Assembly (NCBI GenBank): GCA_903869675.1
Contig: CAIQAB010000013.1
Coordinates: 106,231 to 170,230, forward strand
From: an uncultured Verrucomicrobiota bacterium
GTDB taxonomy: Bacteria; Verrucomicrobiota; Verrucomicrobiia; Opitutales; Opitutaceae
DNA: 64,000 bases
Reading direction: 5' to 3'
Notes under the pieces: generated by a model
Databases searched by the model: none
Told to the model about the DNA's origin: nothing
What the model saw: only the letters and a program-made list of their open reading frames with translations
Position numbers and translations under genes: made by a program
Shown here: in pieces, positions 1-8,296 of the stretch
Position numbering within the stretch: position 1 is the stretch's first letter
Layout of the letters: every line of letters begins with the position of its first letter

Positions 1-1
1 C

Positions 2-304
2 GCCTTGGAGGATTACCTCAACTGGATGGCCCGCCCCCACTCCGAATGTCAGGCGGGAGCCTCGACCGATATCGACCTACATGCCTTGAGCCGCGGCTAC
101 CTGAAAACCAACCCTCGCTACCGCTTGAGCCAACCGCTGAATGGAGCCGTAAAACTGATGGACGGACACTACGCCCGCTTTACCCCCGCCACCACCCAAG
201 ACTCGCTCGGCGGCTTCACCTTCACGGTCACAGACTCGGAAGGAGATTCCATGACCATAACCTTTGGTATCCGTATTGTCGGCACGCCTCCTCATAAAAA
301 CTGA
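2..304 (+). CDS. C-terminal end of a probable pectate-lyase-like secreted protein (5' end outside window)
   Basis: The reading frame is open to the left edge, so only about the last 100 residues are present and the true start lies outside the window. The visible part begins with a segment (EDYLNWMARPH) that resembles the end of beta-helix pectate-lyase-type proteins. A short beta-rich stretch follows (GYLKTNPRYRLSQP, then GGFTFTVTDSEGDS), which looks like a cadherin/Ig-like Tandem-95 module. The stop lies eight bases before the GH95 gene, so the two are probably co-transcribed. The family call rests on short motifs only; what is firm is that this is the end of a real secreted-type protein. 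The catalytic part is not visible. Confidence 0.6.
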   Translation, partial: ALEDYLNWMARPHSECQAGASTDIDLHALSRGYLKTNPRYRLSQPLNGAVKLMDGHYARFTPATTQDSLGGFTFTVTDSEGDSMTITFGIRIVGTPPHKN

Positions 305-312
305 TTTTTGCC

Positions 313-3228
313 ATGACCGCCCTTCGTCTGTTCTTCGTCTTGGCGCTAGCCTTCTTCTCCGCTTGCGCCTCCGACTCCTCCTCGCGCCCAGAAAAACCGT
401 CGGCGCCTGCTGCCGGCACCGCGAAGGCCCAGCCCGCCGAATCCAATAAAAACACCCGCACTATCCTCGCCGTCCTGAAGCTAGCCGCGCCTGCGACCGA
501 GGCCAGCGTCCGCCGGATTCTCGACGATCACTTCTCCGCGCTCGCTGCGTGGCACCGCGAACATGACGTCGCCCTCACCCTGCTCTGGAGTGCCTTTGAT
601 CAGGCTCGCTCCGCCCAGGATACCGCTGCTGCGGACGCCGCCCTAGCAAAAATCTCCACCCTTTATGCCGGCTTTCGCCCAATTAGGGAAAAAACCTTCT
701 CCACGCTGCGCCCCTTTCTTTCGTCCGCACAGCTCGAGGAAATCGAGGACGTGCTCACCATCAACAAGGTCGCCGTCACCTACGCCGCCTACCTGGAGAT
801 TTTCCCGAACCTCACCGAGGAACAGAAGGCCGTCGTGCTGCAACAGCTGCAAGCCGCCCGCTCCGAAGCCATCGACGCCGGTTCGATGAAGGAAAAATCC
901 GCCTTCTTTAAAAAATACAAAATCCGGATCGAAGAAGCCTACTTCGCGAGCCAAGGGATCGATGCGCAAAGCTACCGCCGCGCCTTCGCCGCCCGCGAAA
1001 AAGCCTCCACCCGGCTCTGGTATGAGAAGCCTGCGGAGAAATGGACCGAGGCTCTCCCCCTCGGCAGCGGCCGACTCGGCGCCATGGTATTCGGCGGCAC
1101 ATCGGAGGAGCGCATTCAGTTTAACGAAGATACCCTCTGGGCCGGCAAACCCCGCAACTATGTGCGCGCCGGCTCCGCCGATATCGTGCCCGAAGTCCGC
1201 GCCCTGCTCGCCACGGGCAAAATAACCGGAGCGCAAGACCTCGCCCGGGCTAAAATGCTGAGCGATCCCGTGCGCCAAAAAGCTTATCAGGCCTTCGGCG
1301 ACCTGCGCTTATCCTTCCCCGGCCATGAAGCCGCCGCAAATTACCAGCGCGAACTCGATCTCGATAGCGCCGTCGCCACCACCCGCTACGAAGTCGAAGG
1401 CGTTACCTATACCCGCGAAGTCCTCGCCAGCTATCCCGACAACGTCATCGCTCTCCGCCTGACCGCCAGCCAACCGGGCAAGCTCACCTTGGTTATCCGC
1501 CTCGATTCACCGCACAAATCCTCCGCGACCACAGTTTCGCTCGCGGATGGCGCGACCCGCCTTGAACTCACCGGCGAAGTCGAGCCGGACGGCATGCGCT
1601 TCGCCTCCACCCTGCGCCTGCTGGCCGAGGGCGGCAAAGTCAGCGCCGAAGGCCCGTTGCTCCGCGTCGTCGGCGCCGATAGCGTCACGCTCCTCCTCGT
1701 CGCCGCCACCAGCTTCAAGACCTGGGAAGATATTTCCGCCGACCCCAGTGCACGCTGCGCCGGCTACCTCGCTGCAATCGGCTTGCGTGATTTCACCGCG
1801 CTCCGCACCACCCACGTCGCCGACCACCGCAAACTCTTCCGTCGCGCCAGCCTCGACTTGGGTAAGACCGAATTTTCCAGCCTTCCTACCGACGCACGAC
1901 TGCAGCGCGTGCGAAAAGGCGCCACCCTCGATACCGACCCCGCCCTCGCCGCCCTGCATTTTAACTACGGCCGCTACCTCCTCATCGCCTGCAGCCGCCC
2001 CGGCACCCAGCCCGCGAACCTCCAAGGCATCTGGAACGATTCGCTCACCCCGCCTTGGGAGGGGAAATACACCACAAACATCAACGTGGAGATGAACTAC
2101 TGGATCGCCGAGCTCACCGGCCTCGGCGAGTGCCACGAACCGCTCTTCGACGCCATCGACGATCTGCGCATCAGCGGAGCCCGCACCGCCGAACAACTCT
2201 ACCGCTCACGCGGCTGGGTGCTCCACCACAACTTCGACCTCTGGCGCGGCACCGCCCCGATCAATAACATCGACGGCCTGTGGCCTACCGGCGGCGCCTG
2301 GCTTTGCCATCATCTCTGGGAGCGCTGGCTCTTCACCGGTGACCGCGAATTCCTCGCCCAACGCGCCTACCCCGCCCTGCGAGAGGCCTCGCTCTTCTTC
2401 GTCGATTACCTTGTGCGCGACGGAAAAACCGGCTGGCTGCTCACCGCCCCGTCTCACTCGCCCGAGCAAGGCCCCACCACCACCGGACCGACGATGGATA
2501 ACCAGCTGATCCGCTTTCTCTGGACCGCCACGATCACAGCCGCGCGCGAACTGAACCGGGACGGGGCATTCGCCGAGCAACTCGCCGCCCTCCTGCCAAA
2601 ACTCCCCCCCAACCAAATCGGCCAGCATGGACAACTCCAGGAATGGCTCGATGACGTGGATGTGCCCGACAACAACCACCGTCACATGTCCCCGCTGTGG
2701 GCGCTCTACCCCGGGGCGGACATCACGCCAGCTGAAGGCAAAATCTACGATGCCGCCAAGGTGTTGCTCAAATGGCGCGGCGATGGCTCCACCGGTTGGA
2801 GCTACGCCTGGCGCATGCCACTCTGGGCCCGCGTCGGCGACGGCGAGATGGCCTACCGCCAGTTCAGCCTGCTCCTCGCCAAACGCACCCTGCCCAACTT
2901 GTTCGACCTTTGCGGCCCGTTCCAAATCGACGGCAACTTCGGCGCCGCCGCCGGCGTGGTTGAAATGCTCCTGCAAAGCCACCAACGCACTTCCGAAGGC
3001 ATGGTATTGCTCAATCTGCTGCCAGCCCTGCCGAAAGCGTGGCCCTCCGGCACGGTCAAAGGCCTGCGCGCCCGCGATGGCTTCACCCTCGACCTCACTT
3101 GGAAAGAGGGCCGCATCACGACCGTTAAAATCCAGTCCGCCCTCGGCCGTCCTGCTCTCCTTCACCTGAACGACGAAGCCCTCCCGCTCCATCTCGCCGC
3201 TGGAGCCGTCGTTACACTGAACCGGTAG
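313..3228 (+). CDS. DUF3826-GH95 fusion lipoprotein, probable alpha-L-fucosidase/alpha-L-galactosidase
   Basis: An exported GH95-family glycosidase that should remove terminal alpha-L-fucose or alpha-L-galactose from plant or algal glycans. The N-terminus has a lipoprotein-type signal ending in FFSAC (Cys18). Residues about 35-220 match DUF3826 (ITY/VTYAAYLE, PNLTEEQK, DAGSMKEK motifs). GH95 begins near residue 235 with LWYEKPAEKW and GRLGAMVFGG. The expected catalytic residues are present: Asn589 and Asn591 in TTNINVEMNYW, Glu718 in SHSPEQ, and Asp873 in FQIDGNFG; the assignment is by analogy with bifidobacterial AfcA. At 971 residues it is longer than a usual GH95 (about 750-800) because of the extra domain. 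It lies eight bases after the pectate-lyase-like gene, which suggests a pectin side-chain role. Confidence 0.93.
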   Translation: MTALRLFFVLALAFFSACASDSSSRPEKPSAPAAGTAKAQPAESNKNTRTILAVLKLAAPATEASVRRILDDHFSALAAWHREHDVALTLLWSAFDQARSAQDTAAADAALAKISTLYAGFRPIREKTFSTLRPFLSSAQLEEIEDVLTINKVAVTYAAYLEIFPNLTEEQKAVVLQQLQAARSEAIDAGSMKEKSAFFKKYKIRIEEAYFASQGIDAQSYRRAFAAREKASTRLWYEKPAEKWTEALPLGSGRLGAMVFGGTSEERIQFNEDTLWAGKPRNYVRAGSADIVPEVRALLATGKITGAQDLARAKMLSDPVRQKAYQAFGDLRLSFPGHEAAANYQRELDLDSAVATTRYEVEGVTYTREVLASYPDNVIALRLTASQPGKLTLVIRLDSPHKSSATTVSLADGATRLELTGEVEPDGMRFASTLRLLAEGGKVSAEGPLLRVVGADSVTLLLVAATSFKTWEDISADPSARCAGYLAAIGLRDFTALRTTHVADHRKLFRRASLDLGKTEFSSLPTDARLQRVRKGATLDTDPALAALHFNYGRYLLIACSRPGTQPANLQGIWNDSLTPPWEGKYTTNINVEMNYWIAELTGLGECHEPLFDAIDDLRISGARTAEQLYRSRGWVLHHNFDLWRGTAPINNIDGLWPTGGAWLCHHLWERWLFTGDREFLAQRAYPALREASLFFVDYLVRDGKTGWLLTAPSHSPEQGPTTTGPTMDNQLIRFLWTATITAARELNRDGAFAEQLAALLPKLPPNQIGQHGQLQEWLDDVDVPDNNHRHMSPLWALYPGADITPAEGKIYDAAKVLLKWRGDGSTGWSYAWRMPLWARVGDGEMAYRQFSLLLAKRTLPNLFDLCGPFQIDGNFGAAAGVVEMLLQSHQRTSEGMVLLNLLPALPKAWPSGTVKGLRARDGFTLDLTWKEGRITTVKIQSALGRPALLHLNDEALPLHLAAGAVVTLNR

Positions 3229-3284
3229 CAGGACCCGATTACTCCCACCGCGATCCAGCAACTTTGCGGCGGTAGTCGTTGGGC

Positions 3285-3315
3285 AAAAAAGCCCCGTCGC
3301 GAAAAGCGACGGGGC
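3285..3315 (-). terminator. Rho-independent terminator of the autotransporter-repeat gene
   Basis: A perfect 10-bp stem (GCCCCGTCGC paired with GCGACGGGGC) surrounds a 5-base loop. On the minus strand it is followed directly by six T residues. It lies 30 bases after the stop of the minus-strand 1479-residue gene and separates it from the convergent GH95 gene. Confidence 0.9.
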
Positions 3316-3344
3316 CGAAACTAAACCCTGGCCTGATTATCCGC

Positions 3345-6300
3345 TTAGTAACTGACTTTGAGACGCAGGAACCGGCGCGAAGCAGAAGCGGTTGAGACGG
3401 TATCCGTGACCGTGACTTGGCCCGCCGTGTTAGCAGCCCCGGTGCTGGGATTGTTGGCCGCAGTCACCGCGACCCATGTCACGAGATCATTGGAGCCTTC
3501 CACGGTGTAACTGAGCGTCGTGTCGGCGATCCGGGTATAGGTGAGCGCGAGGTAGTTGCCCGAGCGGGAGGTGCTGTAAGCGCCGCTTCCGGCCACGGTG
3601 GGGCTAGTTCCCGTTGCGTATTCCACCAGATTACTCACGCCGTCACGATCGCAGTCCGCGGAGTCGGCACCGTTACCGGTGTTTTCGCTGCTGCCAAAGT
3701 TATCCTGGCGCCAGGACTCCAAGGAGGAGAGCGGGCTGCCCGGAGCGATGGTGAGAGTGAGCGTGTTGCCCACGGAGGCGAGCGTGCCCCGGAAGCCGGT
3801 GGGGAGCGTGCCGACCTTGAGGTTGGCCGTGCTGACCGGCGCGGCACCCGAAATCAGAGTGTAAGTGCCCGCCGCAAAGCCAGCGAGCGGGTTAACATTA
3901 ATCGTGGCCGAGCCGGTCGCGCTGACCGCGCCGCTTACCTGAACCAGATCAGATGTGCCGGGGGCCGCGAGATCGACGGCCAACTGTGAACCGGCGCCGA
4001 GGGTCAGCCCGCCACCGATGGTGAAGGTGCCGACGCCACCGATACCAGGAGCGAGCGACGCACCGGAAGATACCGCAACCCCGCTGGCGAGCGAACCGGT
4101 GCCACCCAGCGAACCGGCCGCAACGGTCGTGGTGCCCGTGAAGGTGTTGCTGCCGTTCAGGAGCAACAGGCCGGAGCCATTCTTCACCAAGGTCTGCGTG
4201 CCGGTGTTGCCCGCCGAGGCGACGACACCTGCGTAGGTCAGCGTGATGCCCGAATCCACCCAAAGGGTGCCGGTGTCGCCCGTCGAGCCGGAGGTCGGTC
4301 CGAGACCGATGCCCCGCTTGGCATCCAGCACGAAGTTAGCCGTGGTGGTCGTCTGAAGCGTGCCGCCATCAAGAATGATGTTGTTGGCGAAGGCCGACTG
4401 CGGAGCCAACGAGGCACCGGCACTACCGGCCGCACCAGTAAACGGCCCGATTTGACCGAGCTTGGAGTCTGACGATACACGGAACACGCCACCTTGAATA
4501 ACGGTGCCGCCGGTGTAAGCGGTCACAGCGCCCGTCGGCTCGAAAGAGCCCGCGCCTATCTTACGAATGGCAAACAGGTTAGAGTTACTGCTACCATTCG
4601 TCAAAGTTGCGATACTCACGCCCAGATTACCGCTGTAAACATCATCCACGCCGGAGGCGATGTTGAGGGTCAGCTGACTCAAGAGCGAACTGGAGTTGAT
4701 GACCGCCGAGGTTCCGTTGCCGTTTGTTGCAGTGCCGACGCCGGCACCGATGCCGGTGGCATACAAGCCGGCGATTTCCTGCCGGACCGCACCGGTGGTG
4801 GAGCCGTTGGCGTCACCGAGTTGCAGAGTGCTGTTCGGGTAGCTGGCTGCACCGGTATCCGCCACCGGCCCGAGCGTGACCACGGTGGTCGCAGGCAGCA
4901 ATCCGCCGCGGGCCAAATTCAGCACACCGGAGCGAATCTTCGTGGCGCCGGCGTAGGTGTTTACGTTAGAAAACGCCTGGGTGGCATAAGTATAAGTTGT
5001 ATTCGTTCCATTATAGGCCGACTTGTCGATGATGAGGTTCAGGTTGCCAGTGAGGGTGCCAAAGAACGCCTGACCGGTGGCGCCGTTGGTCGCGGTGGCC
5101 AGAATCAGGTCCACGTTGGTGGAGCTGCTGTTGGTCACCTCGCCAGAGATAGGGTTGAGCGACAAGCCGGCAGCGATAACAGCCGAGTTGATATCCGTGA
5201 AGCGATTCGTCGTGGCGGTGCTGCTGACGCCGTTAAGGTCGAACTTACCCTCAGGCGCGAGGAGCAGGCGGGGCGTATTGGTCCAGGATGCGCCGGTGTC
5301 CAGCTTCACCGTGCCCTGATTAACATTGAAGGTGGAAGCATTGATCACCGTAGCGGCCAGCGTGGTCGTTCCGGTGCTATTGAAGGCCAAACCGCCAAAG
5401 CTGCTCAGCGCCGTGGTAGTGCCCACGAAGCCGACGGTCTGGGTGCCTTCTATGCGGAAATTGCCGGTGCCGCTGAAAGTCACCCAACCCTGGCGCGTGA
5501 GAGAACTGGTCGCAAAGTTGGCGACCGGCGATTGAATCGTAACACCAGCGGAAGAGGTATTCAGGGAATGGAAAACCACATCCTCGGCATCCGTATCGAC
5601 CGTCCCCGTGACCTGGCCACCAGTGATTACAATCGGATCCGCGCCCGTGAAGAGAAATCCGTTCGCCGCGTTGAGCGCGGTGCCGGTGTTCGTCACCGTC
5701 CGGCTGGATCCGCTCGCGTTGGCGATTTGCAGGGTGTTGCTACGGTGACCAGTGATGGCCGCATCCGCAGCCAGATTGAGCACAACATTATCAGTGGTCG
5801 GCGCGGCATCATAAGCCGAGCCCGTGGCCACGGTATTCTTTTCGGCGGAGCTCAGCAAACGAACACCTTTGGTCGGATCGTAGGTGGCGAACCCGATGCC
5901 GGTGCCGGTCGGCGACGTATCGGCCAGGGCTCCCTTCAAGACCGGGGCCTGCGTGGATCCCAAGGCTCCACTGCCGTTGAGAATACCACCGCCCGTAACG
6001 GGTGCCGTGGTGAAATTGATGGTGCCTACGCCAGCGCCGGGCGTCGCGCCGAGATTGGTCCCGCGGAATAGCATGGTGACGCCGTTCGTGTTAGGAGTCG
6101 CCGTGGCACCGTAGTTGCGTGGCTTGAGCTGCCCGAAGGTCATGGTCGCACTCTGGGCCGGATCAGCCACAACCGTCAGGGTGCTGAAGCTCGTGCTTTG
6201 GGAGGCCTGGTTTGCATCAGGTCCGGTAGTATTTGGCAAAGCAGAGCCGAAGATGAGGTAACCACCAAAGACCTGGGAACGCGGGCCAGAGACACCGAGA

Positions 6301-7784
6301 CCGGAAATCTCGAACTCACCGTTCTTAACAATGATCGAGCTGTCGGCGTTGGTGGCGCCCTGGCCGCTGGTGATGGTGCCGATCGCACCCGTCGTGCCCA
6401 GCGACAGTTTGCCACCGTTGACGGCCACACTCACGGCGTTGGTCAGGGTGGCATTCATGTTGTTCACGCCCGAAAGCACCTGCGTGCCGCGGCCAGCTTT
6501 GACCAGACGGATAGCCGGAGCGCTCGCGACCGTGGCGACATTGGTCGTATCCCCGATGTTACCCGCGAAAGTGTAGTAGTCCGAGGCTGTTCCGTAAGAA
6601 CCAATCTCAAGGGTAGCCAAACCGATGGAGGTCCCTGAGATAGCGCCAGTATTGATCACCGAGCTATTGGCACTGGTGCTTTCCAACCCGCGAATGACGG
6701 TCTGACCGATAGAGCCGGCAATTTCCAGCCGCGCCGTGTTAGAACCGGTGCCTAGAACCACTTTGCTGTTCATCGGCATACTGGTAAGATTATTATTCAG
6801 CGTGCCACCGGCGAGGGTCTGAAAGACGCCCTGCTGCAAAGTGAGATCACCACTGAAACCCGACCAATCGAGGCCAAACCCGAACCGAACTGGCCCCACG
6901 CCATAAGTCCCTACGCTCGAAGTAGGAGTCTCAATGGAGCGTGAATTGATGGCAATCGGGGCGGAAACGGTGTTCTGGTTGTTAATTGTTAAACCCTGAT
7001 TGCCTAATACGACGAGCTTGGCGCTAGAGCTGCCCGGCCCGGTTCCATTACCCAGTCTGGAATCACTAAACAAAAGACTGTTGCCGCCACTGAGGGTGAC
7101 CGAAGGCGTGCCAGTCGAACGCTTGAAGGTCAAAGTAGACAGGGGGCCGCTGGTCCGAGAACTGGCCAAGATGCTCAATCCGTTTGTGCCGACGATGGGC
7201 GCGCCCAGGGAATCCACGATGTGGGGGGCACATGTCGAGGTATCCACCGTCAACGACCCCAAGGTGACATCACGATCCAGCAGCACTGCCGTCATGTTCG
7301 ACTGGGTCGCAATGGTGGCGGCATCATCGATACCATTCGGCACCACCCCTCCGCTCCAATTTCCGGCAGTAAACCACTTGGGGATCTTGCTCACCGTCAA
7401 TGGATTGGTCGCCGCTGCCGACGCGGCAAAAGTGCCCGCACCCGGGGACTGGGAAAAACGCACAGCGGCACTGGGCGTAGAACCCACGCCCACCGCATAA
7501 TAATAACTGAAATTAGTGCCGAGACCCACTCCACTGGTGTAGCCAAGATAGATAGCATCGCCTTCCGCCAAACTAGGGACGACTGCCCAAGAAGCGACGT
7601 CGCCGGTGATCGTGACGCTAACACCTTGATCGGCGGCATTCGCCTGCCAGGTGCCGGCAGCGGCCTGAAGATCTGACGCGCCAAGCGCCAGCATGGCGGC
7701 GGCGAGAGCGGAAACAGCAGCCGCATAAGTTTTACGAGAGCGGGCTACGTTGGCAGTCTGCGGATTACGGGGGGTGGATTTCAT
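3345..7784 (-). CDS. Giant secreted autotransporter-associated beta-strand repeat protein
   Basis: A 1479-residue exported protein, probably a long right-handed beta-helix presented at or beyond the outer membrane. The N-terminus is a long signal peptide with a basic start and a hydrophobic stretch ending near SDLQA. The body is Gly/Ser/Thr/Asn-rich, low in charge and in Cys, and carries repeated segments such as GSGLLLLNGSNTFTGTTTV and AGTYTLISGA that are typical of autotransporter-associated beta-strand (PATR) repeats. There is no C-terminal autotransporter barrel. The protein ends in a module with a thrombospondin-3/EF-hand-like loop (DCDRDGVSNLVEYATG) and a final RRFLRLKVSY, a tail I associate with secreted verrucomicrobial proteins. 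Substrate adhesion is a guess. It has its own terminator and sits between two glycosidase genes. Confidence 0.88.
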   Translation of the reverse strand: MKSTPRNPQTANVARSRKTYAAAVSALAAAMLALGASDLQAAAGTWQANAADQGVSVTITGDVASWAVVPSLAEGDAIYLGYTSGVGLGTNFSYYYAVGVGSTPSAAVRFSQSPGAGTFAASAAATNPLTVSKIPKWFTAGNWSGGVVPNGIDDAATIATQSNMTAVLLDRDVTLGSLTVDTSTCAPHIVDSLGAPIVGTNGLSILASSRTSGPLSTLTFKRSTGTPSVTLSGGNSLLFSDSRLGNGTGPGSSSAKLVVLGNQGLTINNQNTVSAPIAINSRSIETPTSSVGTYGVGPVRFGFGLDWSGFSGDLTLQQGVFQTLAGGTLNNNLTSMPMNSKVVLGTGSNTARLEIAGSIGQTVIRGLESTSANSSVINTGAISGTSIGLATLEIGSYGTASDYYTFAGNIGDTTNVATVASAPAIRLVKAGRGTQVLSGVNNMNATLTNAVSVAVNGGKLSLGTTGAIGTITSGQGATNADSSIIVKNGEFEISGLGVSGPRSQVFGGYLIFGSALPNTTGPDANQASQSTSFSTLTVVADPAQSATMTFGQLKPRNYGATATPNTNGVTMLFRGTNLGATPGAGVGTINFTTAPVTGGGILNGSGALGSTQAPVLKGALADTSPTGTGIGFATYDPTKGVRLLSSAEKNTVATGSAYDAAPTTDNVVLNLAADAAITGHRSNTLQIANASGSSRTVTNTGTALNAANGFLFTGADPIVITGGQVTGTVDTDAEDVVFHSLNTSSAGVTIQSPVANFATSSLTRQGWVTFSGTGNFRIEGTQTVGFVGTTTALSSFGGLAFNSTGTTTLAATVINASTFNVNQGTVKLDTGASWTNTPRLLLAPEGKFDLNGVSSTATTNRFTDINSAVIAAGLSLNPISGEVTNSSSTNVDLILATATNGATGQAFFGTLTGNLNLIIDKSAYNGTNTTYTYATQAFSNVNTYAGATKIRSGVLNLARGGLLPATTVVTLGPVADTGAASYPNSTLQLGDANGSTTGAVRQEIAGLYATGIGAGVGTATNGNGTSAVINSSSLLSQLTLNIASGVDDVYSGNLGVSIATLTNGSSNSNLFAIRKIGAGSFEPTGAVTAYTGGTVIQGGVFRVSSDSKLGQIGPFTGAAGSAGASLAPQSAFANNIILDGGTLQTTTTANFVLDAKRGIGLGPTSGSTGDTGTLWVDSGITLTYAGVVASAGNTGTQTLVKNGSGLLLLNGSNTFTGTTTVAAGSLGGTGSLASGVAVSSGASLAPGIGGVGTFTIGGGLTLGAGSQLAVDLAAPGTSDLVQVSGAVSATGSATINVNPLAGFAAGTYTLISGAAPVSTANLKVGTLPTGFRGTLASVGNTLTLTIAPGSPLSSLESWRQDNFGSSENTGNGADSADCDRDGVSNLVEYATGTSPTVAGSGAYSTSRSGNYLALTYTRIADTTLSYTVEGSNDLVTWVAVTAANNPSTGAANTAGQVTVTDTVSTASASRRFLRLKVSY

Positions 7785-8296
7785 GGATTCTGGGGATTAT
7801 ACTTGTTAAAAATTTGCCGTTCTTGGTTAATGCAAAGTCCTAATTTATATATAATTGCATTAATTAACTTGGAGTCCAATGTTGAAAATAGCTTCAACCG
7901 GAACAAGGCGGAACACTCGGAACAGTGGCGATAGGAAAGAATTGCGACGATTGCGGTCTTAAAAAGTGACATCGCCTGCGGGAAAACGCAAACGATATGA
8001 CTTAATCGTGGGGTTAAGTTAGCAAACCCAGTTTCCCATGAGAGGCAAAATGGTCAACCGTTTCCTCGGCTAAGCTGGGCTGGAGAAGGGTAAGCACGAA
8101 GCACTGACCTTAGTATCCTGCATAAAGTTTCGCCAAACGCGTGAATCATCGGCTTAAGTCAGAGGCCGCTTCGATTTCAGAGCCTCGGAATCTTGAGTTA
8201 TTCCAATTAAAAAAGGGGCGGCGACCGAACATTGGTCTGCTAAGATAGTCAAGAGCCAGAACACGCACATCCCGCCCTGACCGAACCCACCCCACC
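7785..8296. other. Intergenic region with AT-rich promoter-like stretch, no gene seen
   Basis: About 510 bases between the divergently-spaced ends of two minus-strand genes. The part nearest the autotransporter gene (7795-7870) is strikingly AT-rich and should hold its promoter. A TATAAT-like hexamer reads on the minus strand at 7796-7801, but it is only 11 bases from the ATG, so it would imply a nearly leaderless mRNA. A second AT-rich block lies at 7841-7868 with a poor TTGGAC at 7875-7880. On the GH78 side, minus-strand T6 at 8208-8213 follows only a weak four-pair stem. The short ORFs here have no recognisable protein character. Confidence 0.5.

Noticed and set aside
4494..6071. A 525-codon open frame on + opposite the autotransporter-repeat gene
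   Set aside because: It is a shadow of the low-complexity repeat gene, with Arg/Gly-rich composition and no recognisable motif.
7796..7801. TATAAT on the minus strand as the promoter of the autotransporter gene
   Set aside because: It sits only 11 bases from the ATG and lacks a -35 partner; kept only as a remark in the intergenic entry.
8160..8190. tRNA-like T-arm resemblance (GAGGC ... TTCGATTTC ... GCCTC)
   Set aside because: No acceptor stem, anticodon arm or consistent spacing; only a short stem.
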